From contig MCGE01000016.1 of assembly GCA_002105175.1 (NCBI GenBank), positions 751,501 through 815,500 on the forward strand: a stretch of DNA of 64,000 nt. Direction: 5' to 3'. Position numbers and translations under genes: made by a program. The DNA is from Absidia repens (Eukaryota; Mucoromycota; Mucoromycetes; Mucorales; Cunninghamellaceae). The first letter of the stretch is position 1. Each line of letters opens with the position of its first letter. Below the pieces are notes generated by a model. It made no database searches. It had not been told where the DNA came from and saw only the letters and a list, made by a program, of their open reading frames with translations. Below are positions 49,953-61,451 of the stretch, one piece after another.

Positions 49953-49986
<34 letters not shown>

Positions 49987-50755
49987 TTGTGGTAACGGAT
50001 AGACGTGGCAAGTATGTTGCTATTGATTGTGAAATGGTTGGTGTTGGACCAGAGGGCAAGGAATCAGCTTTGGCTCGGGCAAGTCTGGTGAACTACAATG
50101 GTGCTGTGTTATTGGATATTTTTGTCAAACCTCAGGAAAAAGTGACAGATTACCGTACCTTTGTCAGTGGTATCACACCTGAACTGCTGAAAAATGGTAA
50201 AAAAAAAAAAAAGGTACACTTCGCTTTAATAACTGTTACTGACACACACATCGTTATTTTTTTTTATTTTTCGGGGGGGGGACACATATAACAGGATGTA
50301 CTTTCAAAGAAGCACAACGACAAATTGCTGATATCATCCAGGACACCATATTGATTGGACATGCGGTACACAACGATTTGAAAGTATTGATGTTGCGTCA
50401 TCCAAAGTTATTGATTCGGGACACATCAAAATACAAACCATTCAGGGATACGGTGGACGGTCGAACACCTGGGCTCAAGAAACTAGTCAACTCCATTCTC
50501 AACATATCCATTCAATCTGGAAGTCACTCGTCAGTAGAAGATGCGCGGTTCACCATGTCGCTTTACAAACATGTCAAAACTGATTGGGAAAAGTCATTTG
50601 GCGCCAAACGTGGGTTGGAAATGAAGAAATTCCTGGAGCAACGAAAACAGAAGGCCAACAGCTCTTCATCATACATTAACAAAGGCACAGCAATTCGAAA
50701 ACAAGCAGCAGTGACGAAGGATGATGACGACTTGGACGATTCTGATGATGAGTAA
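49357..50755 (+). CDS. REX4: REX4-type DEDDh RNA exonuclease
   Basis: 3'-5' exonuclease of the DEDDh class that acts in rRNA processing in the nucleolus. Five exons: 49357-49416, 49505-49593, 49695-49901, 50003-50196 and 50295-50755, 336 residues, phases consistent. The N-terminal 120 residues are Lys-rich ([27 protein letters not shown]), matching a nucleolar signal. The exonuclease core starts [22 protein letters not shown] (Exo I, Asp and Glu), continues [27 protein letters not shown] (Exo II, Asp) and ends [15 protein letters not shown] (Exo III, His and Asp), so all five catalytic residues are present. The C-terminus is acidic ([11 protein letters not shown]). Introns carry very long T runs before the acceptor, notably at 49957-49985. 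It lies 292 bp downstream of the VTC gene on the same strand. Confidence 0.94.
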
Positions 50756-51663
50756 CAGGATGGTGGTCAGGTTTAGCACTTAGTTTTAGTTTATTTTATT
50801 CATATCCATATGCATTTTTCTTCAATAAAACACACATGTTTGTAACATTATTTTTATTTATACTTGTATTGATTTAATATGTTTATGCTCAACGACTGGC
50901 TGCTTTTTGTGGTTGGGGTCATGAGTGCTCATGGAAGATGAATAAGAGTCTGGATGATCTGGTCAAATCTGTATCAGAACAGATTAGAAATGGAGGTGAT
51001 ACGATATGGTTTATATAAGTGGTATATTGAATAGAATAAAAAAGGGTGACTATATTTTCTTGGACCCTGAAGTGAGAGGGTATGATAGGCCGAGGATCAA
51101 GACGTCTTTGGAGAGGAATCTCTTCATGTCATCTAGAAACATCATATTATAAATTAAGAACTATTGGATACATTCATTGAAGGAATATAAAGACGATTTT
51201 TTACTGTAGAATAAACATAATGCAAGATAAACTAAGAGAGTAGGCAATTCTAAAGTGATTAATGAATTAATCATTGATAGGGAGTTACGTTATTCTACGA
51301 TAGAGGATTGAGCTATTCGACGGGAGTGTGGCTAATTGCAACAGTAAAGGAAGATTCCACAGGAATATTTACATTTTTTTTATTAAAAAGAAAACTGCCT
51401 TGCCACCGATGCAGAATGGTGGGGACAGCAATAAAGCGATGAAAGAATCACTACGCAACCACAGTTGAATGGTGCGATTACTGTAAAAGGAAGAGAGTTC
51501 CACCTGCCACAGATTTTTAATGGTGGCGTTCCTATCATAAGAAAAAAGTCATCATTTCGATGATATTGCTGGTGAAAAAGAAAACAAAAGGGTTTCATTT
51601 TTTGCAATGAACAAGAAAACTAAAATCGCGAACAAATCCAGGCAAGAGAACAGAAAAAAAAAC
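50756..51663. other. Intergenic, no gene seen
   Basis: 3' flank of the REX4 gene with AATAAAA near 50825, then AT-rich DNA. No protein-like frames, RNA genes or clear repeats were seen before the interspersed copy at 51664. Confidence 0.4.
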
Positions 51664-52460
51664 ATTCAAATCCCGCCCACGTGAAGTATTTATTTTTGTC
51701 TCTCATGCCTTTTTAATTTTTCGGCTCTCTTTTTCTTTTTTTGATTATTTTTTCCCTTTATTTTTTCTCCACCATTCAACTGCCATGGGATTATTTTGGA
51801 CTTAGAATAGCGTTAGGACTAGATTAGAAGGGGTGTCAGCTCAGAGATTACAAGATGCATGGGGAAACCCTTTCATTTTGGATGCAGGATTTAGGACCTC
51901 CCATTAGTTGGCTTTATGGAGTCTTCATTAGCTTAGTTTAGTGTGTTAGTATGTCCATAGCTTGTATCTACATCCGAATAAATATGTCTCTTTTTAATCA
52001 TCCCAACAAAAAAATAAGTCTCATTAGTCGCTTTCGTGTCTTGTAAAAAATTTTCTTTTTACCATTACCCCTTTAGTCCAGAGCTGACCATTGCTATATT
52101 TCACTAAAAAGATACCTCTTTGGTCTCACTCAAGCCTTGTATATATTATATCACTTTTTAACGGTTGTATCTTTAGATTAGGCTTTACCATTCTTAGACT
52201 TGGCTAAAAGATCCCTCACTCACCTGCCTCATGCTTCTTCTATTAGATTCCTATTGACAATGAACATCACTACTTTAGTTTAGTTTTGACCAGAATGACT
52301 GAAATAAAATATACCCTTTTATTGACCATCCTCTGACTCAACAAATAGTGAACTGACAGTGAACTATGCTGTTATTGTAAATTTTTTGTTAGTGTTCTGT
52401 CAAACACCTGTTTTATAGCTTAGTAATGCTACTTTTCCCCTGAAGTCTCAACATTTAGTT
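51664..52460 (+). repeat. Interspersed repeat family, copy 6
   Basis: Full-length plus-strand copy. It starts TTCAAATCCCGCCCACGTGA, then ATTTATTTTTGTCTC, and keeps the core words CACCATTCAACTGCCATGGG, TTAGGACTAGATTAGAAGG, GTCAGCTCAGAGATTACAAG, ATGCATGGGGAAACCC and TTTCATTTTGGATGCAGGAT. It continues through GTATCTACATCCGAATAAA to a far 3' part with CTCACTCAAGCCTTGTATAT, CTCATGCTTCTTCTATTAGA and TTCTGTCAAACACCTGTTTT. No open frame. Confidence 0.82.
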
Positions 52461-53210
52461 GATGGTCCCAAGTCCCTTCATATAAAATATCGACTGCTAC
52501 TTCAACTATATTAATCACCCAATACTGTGTAATGAACGCAGCTGCCGTATTAGAAAATACGTCCCAATCGCAGCCCTCCCCTTTCTGCGGTATGAGCTAT
52601 TTTTTATTCTATGAATCCAGTGACTTGTTGACATATCTAGGTTGCTTAATATGAAAGTCAGCCCCATTTCTGCTCGGCATCGTATTAGCCAACTAGTACC
52701 GTATGGCAAGCGAAATCTTCTAAAAAAAAATCAGTTTTCTCTCGACTGGATACACTGAATATATTCAGCTGATTGTTGTTCATTGCGTATGGAATATCAT
52801 TGTAAAATACATAAAAATCTGACCGAAAGATAGCTAGGATCCAACAGGCAGCTCACCAAAGTCAGAAAATGGCAGAGACATCAATACTGATAATGGAATT
52901 TTTTGTGTGTGTGTGGGGGGGGTTGCACGCACGAAACAGCCGATCGATAGAACGTGAAGATGGCTCGTCCTTAATGCGGCTCGCACTAAACCATAAAATA
53001 GCGGGGGCATCTAGTCTCAAAAAAACCTACACTTCTAAAAAAAAAGGACCTAACATCCAGTAGACCTCTTTTTTGAATTTGGTAGTGTGTCTGAGCTTTG
53101 GGGTACGAAAAATGCTTCGAGAGCGGCATTTGAATATAGTGGCAAAAAAAAAAATAAGGCAAACGAGACGAACTTTTTTTCTTTCTTTTTTTTTGTTTAA
53201 CGCCACTAAC
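52461..53210. other. Intergenic, no gene seen
   Basis: AT-rich, with a T(GTGTG)G9 tract near 52905-52922. A short frame at 52869-53063 lacks protein-like character. The end is the T/C-rich leader of the Arb2-domain gene. Confidence 0.4.
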
Positions 53211-55384
53211 ATGTTCAGAGGAAAACGGAAAGCGAAGAAAGAAAACCCACCTATTCCTATCACGATTGATGATTTCGGCTACGTAGTGAAAGATGATGGC
53301 ACTGTCCGAAGCAAAACTACAGGTATTTCTACCAACGCCGCAAGGAATGATGATATAATACTCATACATAAGGGACGTGGCGGGTGGTGTATTTTTATTG
53401 TCTTGTATAGATCTTCGATATGAATTCAGCTTTGACCCCAAAGATCACGCCTACAATGAAAGTCGTTATCGCGTCTTTATAGGTAACAATGGAAGACAAA
53501 CGCCATCTTTCCGCTTGACTTACTCATTGTCATTGTCTATTTTTTTTTGTGGATATGTAGATCTCTTGGGTGACATTGTGGAAGAAAGATTACAACAAAC
53601 TCCTTTGAACTTCCAAAAGGTGATTGTACCTGAAGGTGCCGATCCCTCGAAGAACGATCCTCATACATACTTTTATATGACGTAAGTGGCATGATGATGG
53701 GTGGAGAAGGAGGAAAAAAAAACAGGAACACAGGGCGGGGGTGGAGAAGACCAAACGCGCGATATCTAACAAGCTTCTTTGGATATGGATATACGTAGGC
53801 CTAACGCGTTGAAGAATACCGGTAAACTCGTTCTTTTGATTCCCGGAACTCAAACAAGGTAATACATAGATGTAAAAGAGGAAGGGGGGGCGATGCCACA
53901 GCGCATGGGCAACCGACGAAAAAGTTAGACGCAAAATTGATCTTTATTCATATCTAGGGTTGGGCAATGGAGCAAGCGGGTAATGTGTGATGAATCGCTT
54001 CAGGTAAATCAAATAAATATCTCACACGGGTAATAGAAGAGAAAACCTTATTATGATTATTATGATTGGATTATCATAGGCGGGCTCTATGATCAACATG
54101 GCAAAATACTTGATTGAAAATGATCATGAAGTCATTATTTTTAATCCCAATGGAGGGATGTGGTATGACAATGCACCTCATGTAAGTCGAATGGAAGAGG
54201 GAAAACAAAAAAAAAAAAATATGTAAGATTTACAACACATTTACTCGCATACTGTCATTGCTCAATAGGACATGCCACCTTTGAAAGCGAACGACATGTG
54301 GTCTACTATTCCAGGTAGGAAAAGGATCACCTTATATTATGGGAATTGGGGATGGGAAAGGGAAGTGATTTAGCTGCATCGTTGTTTGGGAGGGAGGCAG
54401 TGGTCGAAGAGGAGGGTTTTTGTATGGTTTTGGGAACAATGATCAAGGTTAGATGCATCCTGCAAAGTAAGGGAAAAAAAAAAGGTTACTCACATTAAAA
54501 AAATAATATCATTTCGGTGTTCTGGGATTAATTTAGGAAGTGAAAGCCCTGAACAGCATTGTCAATATGTATTTCGTCATTTTGTTAGGTAAGGGAAAAA
54601 AAAAAAAAAACAGTACAATGAAATGTGCTGCCCAGCAACTTAAATCACTCACTCCTTCATGTCTGTTCTCTTCAGACAGGCTCAAGCCGAAAAAATTGGT
54701 GTGATTGCTCTCGGTTATGGTGGTCATTGTTTTACTGATATGATAAATGAAAACTGTAAGTTTAGACTGGAATATCATACAGGAGATTAGGAGTCTCAAC
54801 TGACCAACTTCCTTTTTTTTTTTTTTTACTCACACACGGAATTAGTCGATATTGTCAAATCTAAGGTTGTTGGTGTCGCTTTGGCAAATAGTACTCATCT
54901 GTCCGCTTATATCAATGGTCAAGATAAACGTGCATGGATGATTAATGTAAGAGAAAAACAAAAAACTTCCCAAAAGGATACATGCGTTGACCTCATTTGC
55001 ATATTTCTTTTTCTCTTTAGCATGTTGTCAATTGGGTATTATCAGACCAACCTAAAGGTGAAGATGTACCAAATACTCTCATCGGATGCACTTCCGTATC
55101 TTCTGGTCCAGGTAAGAAGCAAAAAGAATGATGAGTGTGACACTATTGATATCTTAACCGCCGTATGATTATTATTATTATTATTATTTTTATTAGAGGC
55201 TGAATTACCTGAATACGTTTTATGGAAATGTGCAGCTGACATGATGAATTTTATTGGAATCAAGATGGGGGATATCATCGTTGATGAAAGCGACGAACAA
55301 GAAGAAGAATCAACTGATGCAATCTTGGCTGATGAAGAATTGGCGGAGCACTTGGATATATTTAGTCAAGATAGGTTAGATTGA
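53211..55384 (+). CDS. Arb2-domain protein (ARB2A/FAM172A-like)
   Basis: Twelve short exons (53211-53322, 53411-53482, 53561-53681, 53799-53858, 53958-54003, 54080-54181, 54269-54314, 54537-54588, 54676-54755, 54846-54946, 55021-55111, 55197-55384) summing to 356 residues with consistent phases. The start FGYVVKDDGTVRSKTTG, the RYRVFI / LLGDIVEERL segment, GKLVLLIPGTQTRVGQWSKRVM and AQAEKIGVIALGYGGHCFTDM follow the Arb2 domain, an alpha/beta-hydrolase-like fold. Fission yeast Arb2 works in an Argonaute chaperone complex, and animal ARB2A/FAM172A links Argonaute and chromatin with splicing. The elbow reads G-Y-G-G-H (217-221), lacking the nucleophile Ser, so hydrolase activity is unlikely. The C-terminus is acidic (DESDEQEEESTDAILADEE). 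An Argonaute-linked role here is inference from the family. Confidence 0.85.
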
Positions 55385-57276
55385 TATCCGATTAGAATTT
55401 AGCTTTTTAGTTGTTTAGTGTTTAGTATTTTAGTATTCAGATTTTTTTCTTTCTTTTTGTTAGGGGTTTGATGATAATTAACCAAATACAATTTTTATTT
55501 CATTTTTGATATGGTACGGGGAACTTGTTGTTTTTATGATGTTGATGATGTTGGGATTCGAATAAAAGTTAATGTCACCTTTTAAAGCTTTTTTTGGTTA
55601 TGATGGTTCTTTTATGGCAGTTCTTATTTGAAGGGAAGACAAAGGATGCAATGAAACTATTTTGTCAAGTGGGAATGGACGTCAGGTGATATACCAGCGT
55701 AGCATGAACCACAGATCAATTTGTGTCACGTTTATCTTCCCAATTTGATATTTTTTTCCGTTCTGTTTGACTTTTCATGCAGCACTTTTTTTTTTTTTTT
55801 TTTTGGCTACCAAGCAATTTCTGTTCATCATGGTAATAAAGTCAATATTACAGCACTAGTCCCGTCTTTTTTCTTTTGTTATACTTTAATGGGTACAAAT
55901 GTAATGACGATGCTGATGTTAGTGATGTTGATGATACATGTAGAGTGATTTTGGTATGCATGAAGGTGCATATTATTCTTATGATTGGATTGAGTGTTGG
56001 TCTTAGCTCTCTCGGTTCCCTTATTCGAGATTTTTTATAACAACGAAAAACTAGTATTTTTCTTCTACCCCTCTCTAATACCCCCTTGTTCCTCCTTTTT
56101 TATATAATGCTATTTTCGGTTGAAATTACAAGGTGAACTAATAATCCACGCTTATAAAAAAAAAAAAAATCTAGAGAGTATATTTCTTTTTTCGCCACTG
56201 GCGTGATTTCATCAACCTCGGGAAACAATCAAAACATATGATTGGTCGCACAAGATCAAGTCGTTTGATAATGTCAAGAATATGCCACTAACTTCTTAAA
56301 TATATTTCAATCCGAGCGAGGAACTCGATCTTTCGGACTAAAATGATACAAAAACACTATTTTGTTGTTATTGGAGTGAGAGCGAGAGCGAGAGGGGACG
56401 GGGAAGGAGGAAACTGAAATGTTTTTCGATGTTTACTCAAAACGACGTCGATCTTGGCTTCTATTTGTTTCGTAAATAAACCGAGTCATTTCAGATGATA
56501 AAAAAAACAAGGTTTTTTTGCTTGGTTGTTATTTTAAACATAATTCATCGAAAATGACTTTTTTAAGGGGATTAAGTGGGCGCTTGGGAGAGGAGAATGA
56601 AAGGGGTTCTCTTTTTCAATAAGTGTGAGGTGGGTGTTGAAGTTGACGGAAAGGCAAGCTTTGATAGTTTTTATGTTACTGAATAGGAGTAGTGATAATT
56701 GATATATATGTATTATTTTGTTATGACGGTGCTGCTGCTAATGCTGCCGATGATGATGACGATAGTTTTGGGGATGGGGAAAAACGAGGAAGGGGTACCA
56801 GGAGTTGTAAGACTTTCATTTTCCGCCCAAAAAATAAATGCAGGTCAAAGAAAAACCTTAAATTACCCCTCTTCTTGCAGCACCACTAACAACAAACAAC
56901 AACAGTAAACAATACAAAGATATATTTTTATATTTTCACTGGAAATAATGATGGAATTATTTATCACAGGTTAGTAACAGACTCCTTTTTTTCTTTCCGC
57001 CACTTCACGGCTTTGGAAAAAAAAAACGGACTTTAAATATCGGTTTCCATTTTCCATAAAAAACCGGATTTGTCTATTTTTTCATTTTCTTCTTTTCTTT
57101 CACTTTATTCTCACTATTCATCTCACAAAGTTCAGTAACATAATCCTTTGATTGTAAGTATTATTATACCAATCAATGTCAAAGTGCTATGAATTGTTTG
57201 TTGTGAAAAGAAAAGAAACTTTATTTATGCCATGAATTGTTTTTTTGTTTATGCTACAATAGTTATCGTAAAACGA
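55385..57276. promoter_or_regulatory. Long upstream region of the APSES gene
   Basis: 1.9 kb. The left part is the 3' flank of the Arb2 gene; the right part is a long leader typical of a developmental regulator. A stretch ending CTACAATAG at 57262 lies 14 bases before the chosen ATG and is a likely 5'UTR intron acceptor. Purine-rich GAGAGCGAGAGCGAGAGG occurs near 56380. No gene is seen; frames around 56692-56908 are not convincing. Confidence 0.4.
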
Positions 57277-58484
57277 ATGGAAGGGCTATATCAAAACAAT
57301 CTTTACTCTTCGTCAAGCTACATAATGCAACCTACTGACCATCCTTCATATTCATCATCACCATCATCCACTTATCGTACCACTGCTTCCCATAGTGCCT
57401 TTTCAAATGCTAGACCTAATACTGGCTATATATCATCATCACCGCCACCACTATCACACTCAGCAGACTCTCTGAGTATCGTGTCTCACCCTCAACAAAA
57501 TACATCAACTATCGCAGATCATCATGGAAATACTTCACCTACGTATCCAACCGGTTCAATGGTAGGTTGGTCATCTCCAGGTGTTTTCTCCTGGCCAACC
57601 CCGGCCTCTTCGTCTTATCAGCAGCAGCAACAAGGACATCCCCAGCATCATAATCCGTCAGCACTACGACCTACGCCATATCCTTCCTCAACATCATACT
57701 ATTCTTTATCACCACATGCCCCTATGCAACGCCCAAAACTGACAACTACTGTTTGGGAAGATGAAGGAACTGTATGCTATCAGGTGGATGCCAAAACTGT
57801 TTGTGTCGCAAGGCGTCAAGGTAACAAATAAATAAAAAACATTCATCTTCCCACAATTGTTTCATCTCACTTTCTTTTGAAATTTGAATAGATAATGACA
57901 TGATCAATGGCACCAAGCTATTGAATGTGGTTGGTATGTCAAGAGGGAAACGCGATGGTATTTTGAAAAATGAAAAAGGCCGCGTTGTCGTCAAAGTTGG
58001 GGCAATGCATCTGAAGGGCGTCTGGTAAGCTTATTTCTCTCTCTTTTTTTTTTTTTTTTTTGCTACCTTTTTTTACTGTCATCCCGTTAAACAATCGCTT
58101 TGGTACTCACATATTCATATCTATATACATTTCTATTCAATCAGGATCACTTTTGAAAGAGCGAAGGACTTGGCAGCAAAATTCAAAATCACCGAGTTAT
58201 TATACCCACTATTTACTGATGATCCGTCCGTCTTTTTGTGTCCCTCAACCGTCCCTGGAACCAACATGCCTGTGGCTTCCTCCTCTGGGTTTGCACCGCC
58301 TTCACTGAATAACCTACCAATTATGGTGCCCTCTACAAGGACAATCACCCCTCCTTCATACCAATTCAGGCAAGGGGCTGCTTCTACATATGGTTATTCA
58401 ATGACATCATGGGATCGCTCTTGCCATACTGATCCAACAAATGACACTATGGGTCACCATGATTCCTTTACAAGTATGTATCGA

Positions 58485-58526
<42 letters not shown>

Positions 58527-59272
58527 AACTGACTGACTGACTGACCGACTGACTGCTATTTTTGATAGGCATTCTCCGTGGAAATGATCAAACCAATTTA
58601 CAGAGTGGCAGTTGTAGCCCCGTGCCCGCGACTATTGCACCAATGTTACCGACCTCGGACGACAATGATATCTATTTGATGAACAATTCTTATGACTACC
58701 CATCTACTTCTAGATCTCCTATCAACAGTTTAAATCATCACCAATACTCTACTCATCCATCTCAGCAACTGTCAAACCCTCAACATTCTAAATTGGCAAA
58801 CATCAATACCATCACGACATCGGCATCGGTCTCATCATCAACATCGTCACCAAATTATGATGCATACGAATATGATACCTTTTTCCGAAAGCCGATGATC
58901 AGGCCCCCACCTTCCCATGCCACATACCCACATAGCCCCCCTCATGAGGATATGAAATACAAACCCAACCCACTGTCACATACGCCATCATCAACCAATC
59001 CACCGGTTTCATCTCATTGGGCACCTTCATTGATCTCTCAACTATCTGATAATGCCAAGACCGCTGTACCACCACCTTTACGACAGCCAGCCTCGTCATT
59101 CCAAAAAGATGATTTGATCTTATCTCAACAACAACAACAGCATCGTGGAAGGAAGCGATCTATACAATCCACCTCATCAATATCATCATCACCACCAGCA
59201 ATGGCATCTTCTGCTACTGTTGATTCCGGTCATAAACATACCATCAAACGTTTACGAACCCTTGACAACTGA
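57277..59272 (+). CDS. APSES transcription factor, StuA/Efg1 type
   Basis: DNA-binding regulator of fungal morphogenesis. Four exons: 57277-57820, 57892-58024, 58145-58473 and 58569-59272, 569 residues with matching phases. The APSES domain runs from about residue 159: [98 protein letters not shown]. It matches the StuA/Efg1/Asm1 class closely. The N-terminal 158 residues are Ser/Pro/Tyr-rich, and the C-terminal half is Ser/Pro/Gln-rich with a basic nuclear signal (GRKRSIQ and KRLRTLDN at the end). The first ATG of the frame (57232) was rejected because an acceptor-like TAG falls between it and 57277. Intron 3 carries a T15A25 palindrome and CTGA repeats. Confidence 0.94.
58474..58568 (+). 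repeat. T15A25 palindrome and CTGA tetranucleotides inside an APSES-gene intron
   Basis: Intron 3 of the APSES gene holds T15 (58486-58500) immediately followed by A25 (58501-58525), then six to seven CTGA/CCGA units (58528-58555). The T/A block is a perfect inverted repeat and should fold into a long A-U hairpin in the transcript, close to the GTATGT donor. Confidence 0.9.
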
Positions 59273-59757
59273 TACCCCTGCTTGATCCCCTTTATTATTA
59301 TTTTTTATATATTATATTTTTTGTGTCATGACTCGTTGAACGTAGTTTATATTGATCTCGTCTCCCCCCCCCATTCCCCATTCCTCCGCTTTTGATTTTA
59401 TTCATTGATATATATTTATACCATTTTAGTTTCCATATTTTATTTATTTATCCTCATATACATTATTTATTATATCATATCATTATCCACAATCCCAAAA
59501 AAGAAAAAAGTCTCATATAATAAAATAATACATCTCATACCATTATTGTACATATTGTGCCTTTATAAGTTGGGCGGGATTTGAAAAAGTAAAAATACAA
59601 TGCTTGGCATGCCGCTGATTCATAAAATTGGATTTAACTATTTTCTCTCTCTCTCTTTTTTTTTTTTTTTGAAATACAATGCCTCAACCTTTTTCTATTG
59701 CTTCAAGGCGTTGATAAATTTGCTTACTTCTCTACATTACAACTCGACTTTAATTCA
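59273..59757. promoter_or_regulatory. Intergenic between two regulators; motif and upstream ORF
   Basis: 485 bp. GGGCGGGATTTGAA at 59572-59585 matches, in reverse, the outer end of the interspersed repeat (TTCAAATCCCGCCC). A short upstream frame starts at ATG 59679 and ends at TGA 59714 (11 codons), 44 bases before the main start of the Crz1-like gene, and could dampen its translation. Confidence 0.4.
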
Positions 59758-61214
59758 ATGACATTCATCAATTCAACTTTGGCGACGATTGGCACCAACA
59801 GCACCTCGAAACCAGTCTCGAAAAAGAAATCAGGACAGTCGACAAAGAATAATCGTCACTCTGCTAAACACAAGTCCATTTTTATATTCGAAGTTGCAAA
59901 AAATCAGTTCATTACTACGGATGATACATACAGCGATATCGATATCGACTCTACCTCACCACCACCGCAACTCTTCCCCTCTCCAAACAATACCGGGCAA
60001 GTCGATGACACCGCTTCTCAGAAAGGAGACCCCAAACTTTATTCATGCCCCAAATGTCAACAAAGTTTTAGCCGTCCACACAATCTCAAATCACATCTCG
60101 CTACTCATTCATCCGATAGGCCATACAAAGTAAGTTCCTTTCTCCATAAAAAAAAAAACCAATACTCATTTTCTTTTACCCTTTTATTCTGTAGTGTGAT
60201 GATTGTGATGCTCATTTTAGACGACAGCACGACCTGAAGCGACATCAAAAACTTCATACTGGGGAAAAACCATTTGTATGCCAAGTATGCTCACGCTCTT
60301 TTGCAAGGTCCGACGCTTTAAATAGACATCAACGTGTGGACGGGGATATCCGCTGCAGTATGGCTCAGCGACACTGTATTATGCCATTCAGCGTAGCACC
60401 CTTGCAGCAAACGATACCAGCCTCAGCGCCAAGCAACAACAAGAATTCATCGATGACATTTGCCTTTCCGACCAATTCTAATACACAGTCAGTTGCCAAT
60501 GGATTACCACCTCGTATATCTATGAGATCATCACCACCATCCCCGTCCTATTCTGTCTCGTCATCATCGTCATCATCATCTTCTTCTTCATCATCACCAC
60601 CGCCCATAACTCTTTTACCTTCACCAAGCACGTTGGCAGCATTACCGTTATCCAACGACGCCAACCTCTCGCCGTTACATAATATTCCCGAGACTGATAC
60701 GACGACCAAGCACCATCTTTATCACAAACCTCTCATTACAATCGACCCTCCTTCCCCTTCGTTTAAACCATCTCTGCTTTACCAACAAAGAATATTACCA
60801 GCACCTGTTACCAATGCAATACCTTCACCCTCATCACCACAACCACAACCCCTGTCACCGTCTTCTTTGTATATGCCGTCCCTTACCTCTGCACATGATT
60901 CAACTTCAACAACGCGGTATGCTCAGTGGAGGGACCAAGAAATCAACCAGATGAAACAAGAGCATGAACGACAAATGGATCGACTGGCGAATCAAGTTCA
61001 TGACCTTGAGGTTGAAAACAAAGTCTTACGATCACTAGTACTGCAGACAAACCAGCAGCGGCGAACCTCACAAGAGCCCTACACGCTTCCAGCTGATGGC
61101 TATCCCAAGAAAAGATCAAGACAATCCTCCCTGAACGCCATTCCTGCTATGCCGTTACTGGGTACTGCTCAGCAAGATCTTCCTTTTGCCAAGAAATCAA
61201 GATTTTCTATTTAG
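59758..61214 (+). CDS. Crz1-like C2H2 zinc-finger transcription factor
   Basis: Two exons, 59758-60129 and 60195-61214, 463 residues. Three tandem fingers span residues 97-178: Cys97/Cys100/His113/His117 (SFSRPHNLKSHLATH), Cys125/Cys128/His141/His145 (HFRRQHDLKRHQKLH) and Cys153/Cys156/His169 with no second His in place (SFARSDALNRHQRVDG); Cys178 may serve instead. The finger sequences resemble calcineurin-responsive Crz1/PrzA regulators. A PxIxIT-like motif, PLITID, occurs at about residue 303 (60729-60746), consistent with calcineurin docking. There is a poly-Ser stretch and a C-terminal coiled coil (DQEINQMKQEHERQMDRL; VENKVLRSLVL) not usual in Crz1, then a basic KKRSRQ. The intron splits the fingers exactly between the first and second. 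Calcineurin control is inference. Confidence 0.85.
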
Positions 61215-61451
61215 TTATTAGTTTTATTATCCAGTACCTCCCCAACCCCTCCTTTAATTTCTCCCCGTTTTCCTTTCCCACTCTTTTACCTTCTTTGTTT
61301 ATGCACTATGTATTTAAAAATAAAAATAGAAAATTCCCCATTTTGACTTTTTTTTTTGGCTTCATTTTTTGAAACACCGTCTCGGTCTGTGGGGTGGGTT
61401 ACCTTATTTTATATTTTTTTTTTTTTGTCGTCTTTTGACTTTTGTACAATA
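61215..61451. other. Intergenic spacer
   Basis: Short spacer with poly(A) signals (AAAAATAAAAAT near 61315) followed by the T-rich leader of the next gene. Nothing else is seen. Confidence 0.4.

Noticed and set aside
56692..56908. Two overlapping short frames upstream of the APSES gene
   Set aside because: Both rest on GATGATGAC-type simple sequence and lack a gene structure.
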